Positions 49,924-59,024 of a stretch of DNA of 64,000 bases are shown one piece after another (position 1 is the stretch's first letter; each line of letters starts with the position of its first letter). Under the pieces are notes generated by a model. The model was not told the origin of the DNA and made no database searches. It saw only the letters and a program-made list of their open reading frames with translations. A program made the translations under genes and the position numbers. This DNA is from Halomonas jincaotanensis (GTDB lineage: Bacteria; Pseudomonadota; Gammaproteobacteria; Pseudomonadales; Halomonadaceae): NCBI RefSeq assembly GCF_018448785.1, contig NZ_JAHCLU010000001.1, forward strand, positions 62,001 through 126,000, given 5' to 3'.

Positions 49924-50960
49924 CGGTAAAGGCGAGGCTCGCCGCACGTTGGCTCGAGGCCGCCTATCGGGGAGACGCCTGGCTGATGCTCCTGCGTCCC
50001 CTCGAGTGGCTCTATCGATGGTTGGTGGCGCAGCGAGCCCGGCGTTATACATCAGGCGCAACGCCCGTCTGGCACGCGCCAGTGCCGGTCGTCGTCGTTG
50101 GCAATATCACCCTGGGGGGCACCGGCAAGTCGCCTTTGGTGGCCTGGCTGGCGAGATGGTTGACCGAACGTGGCTGGCGGCCGGGGATCGTGGCGCGAGG
50201 CTATGGCGGTCGCTCCGGGGTCTATCCGCTACGCGTCACGAGCGAGACACCGGTCAACGAATGTGGCGACGAGCCGCGGATGCTCGCCGAGCAGACCGGG
50301 GTGCCGGTGGTCGTGGACCCGGATCGTCCGCGCGGGGCGCGCGGGCTCATCGAGGCTGGCTGCGATATTCTTTTGAGTGATGACGGTCTGCAGCATCTGG
50401 CGCTGGGGCGGGATATGGAAATCGTCGTGGTGGACGGTCAGCGGGGGTTCGGCAACGCACGCTGCCTGCCGGCGGGGCCGCTACGCGAGCCGCTCTCGCG
50501 ACTCGACTCGGTGAGCGCCGTGGTGGTCAATGGCGGGCCAATGGTCGACACGCCCGACGGGGCCTATGGGATGGCGCTGGCCCCGGTGGCATGGCGGTCG
50601 CTGGATGACGGCCGGCGTTTGCCGCTGACTCCGTTGCCGTTCTCCGGCCCGGTGAACGCCATCGCCGGTATCGGCAACCCTTGGCGCTTTCAGCTTACCC
50701 TCGAGCGGCTCGGCGTGACCTCGACACTGCACGCCTTCGCTGACCATCATGTCTACCGAGAGGCGGATCTTGCCATGGCAAGAGACAAGCCGCTGGTGAT
50801 GACGGCCAAGGATGCGGTGAAGTGTCGGGGGCTGGCGCCTAGCAATAGCTGGGTGTTGGACGTCGAGGCCGAGCCCGAGCCGTCTTTCGTGGCCTGGCTT
50901 GAAGAGCATCCGGCCATGCGCCGCCCGCGCAGCGATGGCGCCAGGGCCACGGTTGACTGA
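49920..50960 (+). CDS. lpxK: Tetraacyldisaccharide 4'-kinase LpxK
   Basis: Membrane-bound kinase that phosphorylates the lipid A disaccharide to lipid IVA. The 346-residue protein has an N-terminal amphipathic segment ([17 protein letters not shown]), Walker [19 protein letters not shown] (about residues 60-77), SRGYG-type ARGYGGRSG, and [13 protein letters not shown] (about 153-165) with the catalytic aspartates. TTG 49920 forms a TTGA overlap with the msbA stop, and the conserved start fits ([18 protein letters not shown]). Confidence 0.95.
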   Translation: MTVKARLAARWLEAAYRGDAWLMLLRPLEWLYRWLVAQRARRYTSGATPVWHAPVPVVVVGNITLGGTGKSPLVAWLARWLTERGWRPGIVARGYGGRSGVYPLRVTSETPVNECGDEPRMLAEQTGVPVVVDPDRPRGARGLIEAGCDILLSDDGLQHLALGRDMEIVVVDGQRGFGNARCLPAGPLREPLSRLDSVSAVVVNGGPMVDTPDGAYGMALAPVAWRSLDDGRRLPLTPLPFSGPVNAIAGIGNPWRFQLTLERLGVTSTLHAFADHHVYREADLAMARDKPLVMTAKDAVKCRGLAPSNSWVLDVEAEPEPSFVAWLEEHPAMRRPRSDGARATVD

Positions 50961-51013
50961 ACAAACGAACGCACTCAGGTCGTGCGACTCGCGCGACAAC
51001 AGGAGACACACAG

Positions 51014-51223
51014 ATGGACAAGGAATTGCTGGCCATGCTGGTCTGCCCGCTTTGCAAGGGCAAGCTCAAGTACCTTCGGGACGCCGAAGAATTGCACTGC
51101 CTGTTCGACGGACTGGCCTACCCGATACGCGACGGCATCCCGGTGATGCTCGCCGAGGAGGCGCGTGCCCTCGATGTCGATGAGAAGTTGCATACGTCTC
51201 CGGGACGCTCGGGGGAAGCCTGA
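51014..51223 (+). CDS. ycaR: Trm112-like protein (YcaR family)
   Basis: Small zinc-ribbon-like protein of 69 residues in the Trm112/UPF0434 family. It begins [20 protein letters not shown], with the C-P-x-C half of a zinc site; the second half ([20 protein letters not shown]) has only one cysteine, as in other bacterial members. Function in bacteria is not established; members sit between lpxK and kdsB as here. AGGAGA precedes ATG 51014. Its TGA shares one base with the kdsB ATG. Confidence 0.9.
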   Translation: MDKELLAMLVCPLCKGKLKYLRDAEELHCLFDGLAYPIRDGIPVMLAEEARALDVDEKLHTSPGRSGEA

Positions 51224-52017
51224 TGCCGCAGCGGGAGTATATCGTCGTGATCCCGGCTCGTTACGCCTCCTCGCGACTGCCCGGCAAGCCGCTGGCCGAG
51301 ATTGCCGGCGAGCCAATGGTGGCTCACGTGTGGCGACAGGCCTGTCAGAGCGGCGCCGCACGGGTCGTAGTGGCGACCGACGATGCGCGTATCACCGACG
51401 CCATGGCCCCCTACGGCGCCGAAGTGGTGATGACCGCTGACGTGCACCCCTCGGGCACCGATCGGCTGGCCGAAGTGGCCGAGCGGCTGGGGCTTGCCGA
51501 CGAGAGCGTATTGGTCAACGTGCAGGGTGATGAGCCGCTGATTCCGCCGGTGCTGATCGATCAGGTGGCCGACAGGCTCTTCGACGATCCCCAGGCCTCG
51601 ATCGCCACGCTGGCGGAGCCGATTGTCGATGTCGAGGCCGTGTTCAATCCCAACGTGGTCAAGGTGGTGCGGGCGCTCTCCGGTCGGGCGCTGTACTTTT
51701 CGCGCGCACCTATTCCCTGGAATAGAGAGGCCTGGGACCGCAATGCCTTCATGGAGCGGCCGACGCTGCTCGAGACCGATGCCTGGCTGCGGCATATCGG
51801 TATCTACGCCTACCGGGCGAGCTTTCTCGCCGAGTACCGGGACTGGCAACCCTCGCCGATCGAGCGACTGGAGCAGCTGGAGCAACTGCGTGCGCTTCAC
51901 TACGGTCATATCATTCAGGTGGCGCTGGCCCGCGTGCCCAACCCGACCGGCGTGGATACCGCCGAGGACCTGGCGCGCGTCAGGGCGTTGGTGAAAGCTG
52001 GCCCGGGACGAGAATGA
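51223..52017 (+). CDS. kdsB: CMP-KDO synthetase KdsB
   Basis: Activates KDO with CTP for attachment to lipid A. The 264-residue protein shows [23 protein letters not shown] (in part) with the nucleotide-binding loop, VVATDD, the [11 protein letters not shown] segment, [11 protein letters not shown] and [12 protein letters not shown], all family motifs. It is slightly longer than the 248-residue E. coli enzyme. ATG 51223 overlaps the ycaR stop (TGATG). Together with msbA and lpxK it marks a lipopolysaccharide supply group. Confidence 0.96.
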   Translation: MPQREYIVVIPARYASSRLPGKPLAEIAGEPMVAHVWRQACQSGAARVVVATDDARITDAMAPYGAEVVMTADVHPSGTDRLAEVAERLGLADESVLVNVQGDEPLIPPVLIDQVADRLFDDPQASIATLAEPIVDVEAVFNPNVVKVVRALSGRALYFSRAPIPWNREAWDRNAFMERPTLLETDAWLRHIGIYAYRASFLAEYRDWQPSPIERLEQLEQLRALHYGHIIQVALARVPNPTGVDTAEDLARVRALVKAGPGRE

Positions 52018-52058
52018 GTGAATGGCCTAAGGGGCCTTGATCACCTGCTTGGAGATCG

Positions 52059-52538
52059 ATGATGCGCGTACTGTTCGTCTGCCTGGGCAATATCTGTCGT
52101 TCGCCCACCGCCGAGGGTGTCTTTCGTCACCTGCTGGAAGCGCGGGGGCTAGGACATCGCGTTAGCGTGGAATCTTGTGGCGTCGGTCCCTGGCATGTCG
52201 GCAAGAGCCCCGATGCTCGGGCGCGCGAGGCGGCGTTACGGCGTGGTATCGATCTTTCCGCGCTGCGCGCCCGCCAGCTCGCCGATGATGATTTCTATCG
52301 CTTCGATTACTTGCTGGCCATGGATCACGACAACCTGGCCGCCATCGAGGCGCGCCGCCCCCCCGATAGTCCGGCCCATGTCGGCCTGTTTCTCGCCTTT
52401 GCCGGCCAGGATGATGGGGCCGTGCCGGATCCCTACTACGGTGGCGACAACGGCTTCGAAACGGTGCTCGATCTGGTTGAGGCGGCGTCCCTGGGCCTGA
52501 TCGAGGAGATCGAGGCCAGGCTGGAGCGCGGCTCTTGA
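52059..52538 (+). CDS. Low-molecular-weight protein tyrosine phosphatase
   Basis: Cytoplasmic phosphatase of the LMW-PTP family. Residues 3-19 show RVLFVCLGNICRSPTAEG with the C-x5-R-S/T active loop (CLGNICRS), and the general acid is in VPDPYYGG (about residues 126-133). Length 159. Family members next to exopolysaccharide genes act on tyrosine kinases (Wzb type); here it lies between kdsB and murB, as in Pseudomonas as I recall, so the substrate is not clear. ATG 52062 is an equally good start. The last bases overlap the TTG start of murB. Confidence 0.92.
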   Translation: MMRVLFVCLGNICRSPTAEGVFRHLLEARGLGHRVSVESCGVGPWHVGKSPDARAREAALRRGIDLSALRARQLADDDFYRFDYLLAMDHDNLAAIEARRPPDSPAHVGLFLAFAGQDDGAVPDPYYGGDNGFETVLDLVEAASLGLIEEIEARLERGS

Positions 52539-53545
52539 GCGCGACGCTGCACCACGACCACGACCTTTCGCGTGCCAATACCCTTGGGCTTCCGAGCGTC
52601 GCCGAGCGCTTCACCGCGCCGCGCCATGTCGAGGCCCTTGGCGAGACCCTCCGCATGGCTCGTACCCACGCCTGGCCGCTCACGATACTTGGCGGTGGCA
52701 GCAACTTGATCCTTCCCGAGCGTCTTTCGGGTCTTGTGTTGCAGCCGGCCATGAACGACTGGTGGCTGGAGGAAGCGCAGGGTGATGCGGTGCGCGTGCA
52801 TGTCGATGCCGGGGTCGTCTGGCACGAGCTGGTGATGGCCCTGGCAACCCGAGGCCTGTGGGGCACCGAAAATCTGGCGCTGATTCCCGGTCATTGCGGT
52901 GCGGGGCCCATCCAGAACATCGGCGCCTACGGGGTCGAGCTCGCCGAGGTGCTGGAGTCCGTCCATGTCGTGCATCTCGATGATGGCCATGAGACGGTAA
53001 TAGCAGCCGCCGATTGTGGTTTTGGCTATCGCGACAGCGTCTTCAAGCGAACGCTGGGCGGGCAAGTGATCATTACCCGACTGGTGCTGCGGCTCTCGTG
53101 CAAACCAAAACCCCGGCTGGGCTATGCTGACCTGGTGAGCCGGGTCGGCCAGAACCCCACGCCACTGGCGGTGGCCGAGGCCGTCTGCGCGATGCGCCAG
53201 GAGAAACTCCCCGACCCCGCGGTGCTGGGCAATGCCGGCAGTTTCTTCAAGAACCCGCTGGTGGACGCGCAAACGGCCGGCAGCCTGCGAGCCGATAATC
53301 CCGACGTGCCACACTTCCCCCAGCCGGATGGGCGGGTAAAGCTGGCCGCCGGCTGGCTGATTGATCGCTGTGGGCTCAAGGGCTGGCGGCGGGGGCACTT
53401 CGCGGTGCACGATCGTCAGGCCCTGGTGCTGGTTCACTTGGGGGGCGGTAGCGCCGCCGAACTGCTGGCCTTCGCCGACGCTGTCGCCGCCAGGGTGGCA
53501 GACCGCTTCGGCGTCGTGCTGGAGCGTGAGCCACGGCTGGCCTGA
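52535..53545 (+). CDS. murB: UDP-N-acetylenolpyruvoylglucosamine reductase MurB
   Basis: FAD enzyme that completes UDP-MurNAc. The 336-residue protein is the longer (type I) form, as in E. coli. It has the FAD-binding part (LTILGGGSNLILPE, about residues 49-62; ENLALIPGHCGAGPIQNIGAYG, in part, about 109-130), the YRDSVFK segment and the active-site GNAGSFFKNPLV with the catalytic serine. It starts with TTG 52535 in a TTGA overlap with the preceding gene, which fits the conserved N-terminus (HDLSRANTLGL). Confidence 0.95.
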   Translation: MSATLHHDHDLSRANTLGLPSVAERFTAPRHVEALGETLRMARTHAWPLTILGGGSNLILPERLSGLVLQPAMNDWWLEEAQGDAVRVHVDAGVVWHELVMALATRGLWGTENLALIPGHCGAGPIQNIGAYGVELAEVLESVHVVHLDDGHETVIAAADCGFGYRDSVFKRTLGGQVIITRLVLRLSCKPKPRLGYADLVSRVGQNPTPLAVAEAVCAMRQEKLPDPAVLGNAGSFFKNPLVDAQTAGSLRADNPDVPHFPQPDGRVKLAAGWLIDRCGLKGWRRGHFAVHDRQALVLVHLGGGSAAELLAFADAVAARVADRFGVVLEREPRLA

Positions 53546-53581
53546 TCAGCACGCCCTAGCCAACGCCCCCTAGCCAGCCAT

Positions 53582-53620
53582 AAAACGACAACGCCCGCGG
53601 TGTAAGCCGCGGGCGTTGTC
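53582..53620 (-). terminator. Terminator of rne, shared with convergent murB
   Basis: Fourteen-base-pair perfect stem, GACAACGCCCGCGG (53587-53600) with its complement at 53607-53620, loop TGTAAG. On the minus strand it is followed by GTTTTA, so it is an intrinsic terminator for rne; read from murB the U-tract is missing, but it may still serve. Confidence 0.85.
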
Positions 53621-53639
53621 CGTTCAGAAGGCCAGGATA

Positions 53640-56600
53640 TTATCCTTGATGGCCGTCTCCGGCCTTGGTTTCCTGCTCGCGACGGCGAATCTCGCGCGGG
53701 TCATTGTGCGCGCGACGGCGCCGACGTGACGCCTTGACCGCCGCTCCCTTGGCGACCTCGCCTTCGGGCTGGTCATCGGCCATAGACGAAGATTCGGCGC
53801 TTTCTGCTTGAGCCGGTGCCTCGTCAGCCGACGTCTCTTCAACCGATGCCTGTTCAGCCGCTGCCTCGTCTACCGAGGTTTGAGGCGTCGTGTCCGAAGA
53901 GACATCGGCTTCCGATCGGGCGGCTTCAGCGGATGGCTCTTCAGCGGGCAGCGCTTCAGCGGTCGGCTCTTCAGCAGGTGTGGACGCAGGCGACTGGGCC
54001 GACTCGACGTCCGCCTTGGCAGCCTCGGGCTCGGACACTTGCGGTGGCTCGGCCTCAGTAACTTGACCTTCAGGGGCTTGGGCTCGCGGAGTCTCGGCCT
54101 CGTGAGCCTCCTCGCTGGTCATCGCCTGTGCGCTAGCCTCGGTTTCCTGGGGCTCCTCAGCCGAGACGGGCTCGGTCCCGGTAGCCTTGGGCGTATCACT
54201 TTCCGCCGCTGGCTGTGGCTGGGCATCCGGCTGCACTGACGGTGCATCCACTTTCGTATCAGCTTCTGCGGCCCCAGTCTCTTCAGCGTTCGCCTTGGGA
54301 ACTGACGCTTCAACCTTCTCCTCCTGCTTGGCGGCTGCCCTGGCAGTCTCGGGCTCGGCCAGATTGGCGCCCGTTTGCTGGGTCTCGCCATCCTGGTCAG
54401 ACTTGGCAGCTGTCCTTGAGCGTCCGGTTTTCCCCTCAGTCTTCGCCTTGGGTTCGGCTTGCGGGGCAGATTCGCCCTGCGGCGGCAAAGACTCCTCACC
54501 GAGGCTTGGCTCTTCCGCTCTTGCCTCTTTTGCCGCCTCGGCCTGGAGACGTTGCTGTTCTGCCTCGGCCTTTGGGTTGATAGCGGCCTGACGGCTGCGC
54601 TCACGCGGGTTGTTGCGGCTTCGCTTGGGCTTGCCGTCGTCGACGGGTTCCGCGGCTACCGGCTTTTCGTTGCGTTTGTCATCGGGCTTGTCGTTCGGCT
54701 TCTGACGACGCGGTGTTTCTTCACGTGACTTGGCCGTTTCCTGCTGGCGTGGTTGACGGTCATCGTCCTGGCGCTTGCGGTTGCGGCCACCACGATTACC
54801 ACGATTATCGTTACGCGCTTCAGTGCTGTCGGGCTTGACCGGCGATGTATCGCTCTCCTGACTAGCGGCAGGGCGTCGCTCGTCATTGCGTGGGCGGCGC
54901 TGGCGTCCACCGCGGCTTCCTCGATTTCCACGATCCTCATCGCTGGATTTCGACTGTCGCTGTTCCGGGCTGCCACGACGCTCACCGCTACGGTTCGCGG
55001 GTGTCGTCTTGGTGCTGTCGGTAGGCGTTGGTTCGTTGCCCAACAACTTGGCAAGTCCCTTGACTAGCCTGCCCAATACACCTTCCTGAGCGATCGGTGT
55101 CGGTAGCGCGGCGGGGCTGCGAGCCTCGGGTGCTCTTTCGGAGGGCTTTTCCTTTTCCTCGGAGATTTTTTCCTGCTGCTGCAGGGAGGCAGGCGCCGGT
55201 TCATGGTGTATCACGGTCTTGACGGCGGCTTCGGCACGTTGCACCGGCTTGCCGAACGCGGCTTCTGGCTCCTTGCCGACCTCTGTGTCGGTGGGCAGCT
55301 CGTAGCTGGACAGCGGAGCGGTGCCTTCCTCGTCCATATGATCGTCGCGCAGTCGTTGTACGTCGTAGTGCGGCGTATCCATGTCGGGGTTGGGCAGCAC
55401 CATCACGCGCACTTCCTGGCGACGTTCGATCTCGGCCAGTACCTTGCGCTTCTCGTTAAGCAGGTAGGTGGCAACCGGCACCGGCAGAATGGCGCGGATC
55501 TGGGCGCTACGCTCCTTCATCGCCTCTTCTTCGATCAGGCGCATGATCGAGAGCGAAATGGAGCGTACATCACGAATCGTGCCCTGGCCGACACAACGCG
55601 GACAGACCACACCACTGGTTTCGCCGAGCGAGGGACGCAGGCGCTGACGCGACATTTCCATCAGGCCGAAGCGTGAGATCCTGCCGATCTGCACGCGGGC
55701 CCGGTCCAGCTTGAGGGCGTCGCGCATGCGGTTCTCGACTTCACGCTGGTTGCGCGCCGGGCTCATGTCGATGTAATCGATCACCACCAGGCCGCCGATG
55801 TCGCGCAGGCGGAGTTGTCGGGCGATCTCGTCAGACGCTTCCAGGTTGGTCTGCAGTGCGGTCTCTTCGATGTCGCTGCCGCGAGTGGCGCGGGCCGAGT
55901 TGATATCGATGGAGACCAGCGCTTCGGTGTGGTCGATGACAATGGAGCCGCCAGAGGGCAGCTTGACCTCACGCTCATAGGCTGTCTCGATCTGGGACTC
56001 GATCTGAAAGCGCGAGAAGAGCGGGACTTCATCGACGTAGAGCTTGATCTTCTGCTGGTAGGAGGGCATGACTTGGCGGATAAAAGCCAGCGCTTCTTGG
56101 TGAACCTGCTCGCTGTCGATCAATACTTCGCCGATGTCCTGGCGCAAGTAGTCGCGCATGGCGCGAATGATCACGTTGGATTCACGATATATAAGGAAGG
56201 GGGCGGGCTGCTTGCCGGCTTCGGCGGTAATAGACTCCCAAACCTGGGTGAGGTAGTCGAGATCCCATTGCAGTTCCTCGGGAGAGCGACCGATGCCGGC
56301 GGTGCGTACGATCAGCCCCATCTTGTCGGGCACCGTCAGCTGGTTCATGGCGTCCTTGAGCTGACTGCGCTCCTCACCTTCAATCCGCCGGGAAATTCCG
56401 CCGGCCTTGGGGTTGTTGGGCATCAGGACCAGGAAGCGGCCAGCCAGGGAGATGAAGGTGGTGAGCGCCGCTCCCTTGTTGCCGCGTTCTTCCTTGTCCA
56501 CCTGTATGATGACTTCCTGGCCCTCCTTCAGCACTTCCTTGATGCTGGGGCGTCCGGAGACATCCTTGACGAAATATTCGCTGGAGATTTCCTTGAGCGG

Positions 56601-56804
56601 CAGAAAGCCGTGGCGATCAGCGCCGAAATCGACGAAGGCGGCTTCCAGGGAAGGCTCCACGCGGGTGATCTTGCCGCGGTATATGTTGGCTTTTTTCTGT
56701 TCTCGTGCACCGGATTCAATATCCAGGTCGTAGAGGCGCTGTCCGTCGACCAGGGCGACCCGCAGCTCTTCAGGCTGGGTCGCATTGATAAGCATACGTT
56801 TCAT
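53640..56804 (-). CDS. rne: Ribonuclease E (Rne)
   Basis: Endonuclease that starts mRNA decay and processes rRNA and tRNA; its C-terminal half organises the degradosome. The 1054-residue protein has the S1/RNase H-like catalytic half (to about 415; [10 protein letters not shown] and VIDYIDM with metal aspartates), the zinc link C-P-R-C (about 401-404), the small domain (to about 515), and a disordered C-terminal half with R-rich patches (about 600-730) and E/A/P-rich repeats (EEPSAEA type, 800-1010). It ends with [16 protein letters not shown]. The start is ATG 56804 ([19 protein letters not shown]). The upstream leader is long. Confidence 0.97.
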   Translation of the reverse strand: MKRMLINATQPEELRVALVDGQRLYDLDIESGAREQKKANIYRGKITRVEPSLEAAFVDFGADRHGFLPLKEISSEYFVKDVSGRPSIKEVLKEGQEVIIQVDKEERGNKGAALTTFISLAGRFLVLMPNNPKAGGISRRIEGEERSQLKDAMNQLTVPDKMGLIVRTAGIGRSPEELQWDLDYLTQVWESITAEAGKQPAPFLIYRESNVIIRAMRDYLRQDIGEVLIDSEQVHQEALAFIRQVMPSYQQKIKLYVDEVPLFSRFQIESQIETAYEREVKLPSGGSIVIDHTEALVSIDINSARATRGSDIEETALQTNLEASDEIARQLRLRDIGGLVVIDYIDMSPARNQREVENRMRDALKLDRARVQIGRISRFGLMEMSRQRLRPSLGETSGVVCPRCVGQGTIRDVRSISLSIMRLIEEEAMKERSAQIRAILPVPVATYLLNEKRKVLAEIERRQEVRVMVLPNPDMDTPHYDVQRLRDDHMDEEGTAPLSSYELPTDTEVGKEPEAAFGKPVQRAEAAVKTVIHHEPAPASLQQQEKISEEKEKPSERAPEARSPAALPTPIAQEGVLGRLVKGLAKLLGNEPTPTDSTKTTPANRSGERRGSPEQRQSKSSDEDRGNRGSRGGRQRRPRNDERRPAASQESDTSPVKPDSTEARNDNRGNRGGRNRKRQDDDRQPRQQETAKSREETPRRQKPNDKPDDKRNEKPVAAEPVDDGKPKRSRNNPRERSRQAAINPKAEAEQQRLQAEAAKEARAEEPSLGEESLPPQGESAPQAEPKAKTEGKTGRSRTAAKSDQDGETQQTGANLAEPETARAAAKQEEKVEASVPKANAEETGAAEADTKVDAPSVQPDAQPQPAAESDTPKATGTEPVSAEEPQETEASAQAMTSEEAHEAETPRAQAPEGQVTEAEPPQVSEPEAAKADVESAQSPASTPAEEPTAEALPAEEPSAEAARSEADVSSDTTPQTSVDEAAAEQASVEETSADEAPAQAESAESSSMADDQPEGEVAKGAAVKASRRRRRAHNDPREIRRREQETKAGDGHQG

Positions 56805-57293
56805 GTCGTCTCGCAATTCTTTGCGCGCCGGAAGGCGGCGACAAGGCGTCGACGTGGGCGAACCTCTGGGTGCTGCGTGCTTGTGCTCGGCCCTTGCCTC
56901 TAAGGCTTGATGGCGCCTGGTCGCATCGTCACAGCGCCATGTTTAGGTGGGTGTCACGATCGACCTTGTTGAGTACGGGGCGGAGTCAGGACATGTTTCG
57001 GTGGGAGGTCGCCCATCCGGCCCTGCGGTCACCGCCAACACCTGGCATACATCGATTCGCCAACGCCGGCCTCCGGCACGATGTTGAACGTGTCCCGTGG
57101 CCTATCGCCACTCCGTGACTGGGGGAGCGGCGGGGATCCGGGCGTGGCGTTGTATCGGTTTCGCTATGTTGTTTCGCTTCTGGGCGGCGGGACGGATAAG
57201 CGTCGTCGCGGCCTGATCTTTTGTCACTCCGGCCTGCGTGTCTGTCGTGCGGGCGCATGAATGGACTTTTTTGGTCCATTGGAGTGAGCGAGC
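56805..57293 (-). promoter_or_regulatory. Long 5' leader of rne mRNA
   Basis: With the promoter at 57294-57322 the transcript would start about 57287 and carry a leader of about 480 bases, with no conserved ORF in it. The leader contains an early hairpin (57260-57280) and several GC-rich segments. E. coli rne also has a long leader used for feedback control by RNase E; the same here is inference. The rest of the leader holds nothing I recognise. Confidence 0.5.
57260..57280 (-). other. Hairpin near the 5' end of the rne leader
   Basis: On the minus strand AATGGAC / GTCCATT, 7 base pairs, with the A-rich loop CAAAAAA, beginning about seven bases from the predicted transcript start. Confidence 0.55.
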
Positions 57294-57322
57294 AATATAC
57301 CAGTAATGGAGTTGACCAGCAA
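57294..57322 (-). promoter_or_regulatory. rne promoter
   Basis: Minus strand: TTGCTG (57322-57317), 17-base spacer, TATATT (57299-57294). Four of six and five of six matches to the sigma-70 boxes. Confidence 0.65.
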
Positions 57323-57389
57323 TTGACACAGCATGCCACCCGGTGCGGTAGAATGCGCTTTTACGCCGGTTTGACAGCGGAGACTCGGC

Positions 57390-58337
57390 ATGGCCGAAGG
57401 GCGCGACGTACAGTGGATAGAAGTGGCCGAAGGTCAGGTGGGTCAGCGAGTCGACAATTTCCTGTTGTCTCGGCTCAAGGGTGCGCCAAGAGCACTCGTT
57501 TACCGCATCGTGCGTAAGGGCGAAGTTCGGGTAAACAAGAAGCGAGTCAAGGCGGATACTCGCTTGGCGTTGGGGGACCTGGTGCGCATACCACCGCTGC
57601 GGTTGACGCCTCTCGAGGCGGTACGCGAGGTGAGCGACAGCCTGCACAATCTGCTGGCGGGCAGCGTGCTGCTCGAGGGGCCGGATTGGCTCGTCATCAA
57701 CAAGCCGTCGGGGCTCGCCGTCCACGGTGGAAGCGGCGTGAAGATCGGCCTGATTGAGGCCCTGCGCCAGGTGCGCGAGGATCTGGATTTTCTCGAGCTG
57801 GTGCACCGACTCGACCGCGACACCTCGGGGTGCCTGTTACTGGCGAAGTCGCGTCCGGCCCTGCTTGCCCTGAACGAAGCGCTCAAGCAGCATCGCATGG
57901 ACAAGCGCTACCTGGCGCTGGTGGCGGGGCGCTGGCCGGCCCGGCGCGACTTCGTCAGTGCCCGTCTCGAACGCTTCGAGGCCGGAAACGGCGAGCGGCG
58001 GGTGCGGGTCGATGCCGCCGGCAAGATGGCGCGGACGCGCTTTACCGTGCGCGAAACCTTCGACCGTCTCACCCTGATCGAGGCCGAGCCGGTGACCGGG
58101 CGCACCCACCAGATTCGCGTCCACGCCCAGTATGCCGGCCATCCATTACTCGGTGACGACAAGTACGGCAACCGCGAAGGTGCTCGGCTGGCGGCGGGCC
58201 TGGGCCTGTCGCGTCTCTTCCTGCACGCCGAAGCGCTGACCTTCCCCGAACCCACCAGTGGTCGGCCGGTGCAGATCAAGGCACCGCTTCCCGACGATCT
58301 CGCGACGGCGCTCGTGCGTGCCCGTCGGCCGTCCTGA
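57390..58337 (+). CDS. rluC: 23S rRNA pseudouridine synthase RluC
   Basis: Makes pseudouridine at positions 955, 2504 and 2580 of 23S rRNA in E. coli. The 315-residue protein has an N-terminal S4 RNA-binding domain (about residues 16-75, QRVDNFLLSRLKGAPRALVYRIVRKGEVRVN, in part) and a RluA-type catalytic domain with HRLDRDTSG (about 138-146; the aspartate is catalytic) and GRTHQIRVHAQYAGHPLLGD. It is divergent from rne, as in E. coli. The ATG at 57390 has GAGACTCGGC upstream, a weak site. Confidence 0.95.
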   Translation: MAEGRDVQWIEVAEGQVGQRVDNFLLSRLKGAPRALVYRIVRKGEVRVNKKRVKADTRLALGDLVRIPPLRLTPLEAVREVSDSLHNLLAGSVLLEGPDWLVINKPSGLAVHGGSGVKIGLIEALRQVREDLDFLELVHRLDRDTSGCLLLAKSRPALLALNEALKQHRMDKRYLALVAGRWPARRDFVSARLERFEAGNGERRVRVDAAGKMARTRFTVRETFDRLTLIEAEPVTGRTHQIRVHAQYAGHPLLGDDKYGNREGARLAAGLGLSRLFLHAEALTFPEPTSGRPVQIKAPLPDDLATALVRARRPS

Positions 58338-58348
58338 CTGGAGCCACC

Positions 58349-59005
58349 ATGCGCTATCGACTGATGATCTTCGATTGGGACGGCACCCTCATGGATTCGG
58401 CAAGTCGCATCGTTTCCAGCATGCAGGCCGCCGCCCTTGAAGCCGAATGGGGACCGCTTTCCGACGAGGCGGTTCGTGACATCATCGGGTTGGGGTTGCC
58501 TGAAGCGATTGCCACGTTATGTCCCGGCATCGACCCGGTCCGCGCAGAGCGATTGCGTGATCGCTACGCCTTTCACTTCGTCGAAGGCGACACCACCTCG
58601 ATGCAATTCTTTCCCGGGGTGGAAGAGGGGCTCGCCAGCCTGCATGCCATCACCAATCAGCGTTTGGCGGTCGCCACTGGCAAGAGTCGCCGCGGCCTCG
58701 ATCGGATCTTCCAGGAAAGCGGCAGCGGCCGCTGGTTCCATGCCAGCCGCACGGCCGACGAAACCCTGTCGAAACCGCATCCGCGCATGCTCGAGGAACT
58801 GCTTGCCGAACTCGAGGTGCCTGTCAACGAGGCAGTGATGATCGGCGATACCGAGTACGACCTGGAAATGGCAAGAGCGCTTGGAATGGATCGCGTCGCG
58901 GTGACCTACGGCGTTCATGCACCATCACGGCTTGCGGCCAGCCGTCCCGTCTTCACCGCCGAAAGCTCTGCTGATCTATTCGGCTGGCTGCATGATATTA
59001 AGTGA
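58349..59005 (+). CDS. HAD-family phosphatase (phosphoglycolate phosphatase-like)
   Basis: Haloacid dehalogenase family hydrolase of 218 residues. Motif I is FDWDGTLMDS (about residues 8-17), the catalytic aspartates being the two in D-W-D-G-T; motif II is VATGKSRRGL; the lysine motif III is in LSKPHPRMLEEL; and motif IV is MIGDTEYDLEMARALGM. The substrate cannot be told; the position between rluC and sppA matches a conserved neighbour in Pseudomonas (as I recall), where it is annotated as a phosphoglycolate-phosphatase-like or hydrolase protein. It begins 12 bases after rluC, so it is in the same unit. Confidence 0.9.
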   Translation: MRYRLMIFDWDGTLMDSASRIVSSMQAAALEAEWGPLSDEAVRDIIGLGLPEAIATLCPGIDPVRAERLRDRYAFHFVEGDTTSMQFFPGVEEGLASLHAITNQRLAVATGKSRRGLDRIFQESGSGRWFHASRTADETLSKPHPRMLEELLAELEVPVNEAVMIGDTEYDLEMARALGMDRVAVTYGVHAPSRLAASRPVFTAESSADLFGWLHDIK

Positions 59006-59024
59006 TATTCACGGGGCATAGACC

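Noticed and set aside
53808-54239. Plus-strand frame with a repeated R-C-L-F/R-L-F pattern
   Set aside because: The repeat is the reverse complement of the E/A/P repeats in the RNase E tail, not a separate protein.
55815-56903. Plus-strand open frame of 362 codons opposite rne
   Set aside because: It mirrors the catalytic half of RNase E, whose homology is certain; a shadow of GC-rich codon use.
57323-57354. TTGACA and TAGAAT upstream of rluC as a promoter
   Set aside because: The boxes are 20 bases apart, outside the usual 16-18 range; kept out of the features, although rluC must have some promoter in this gap.
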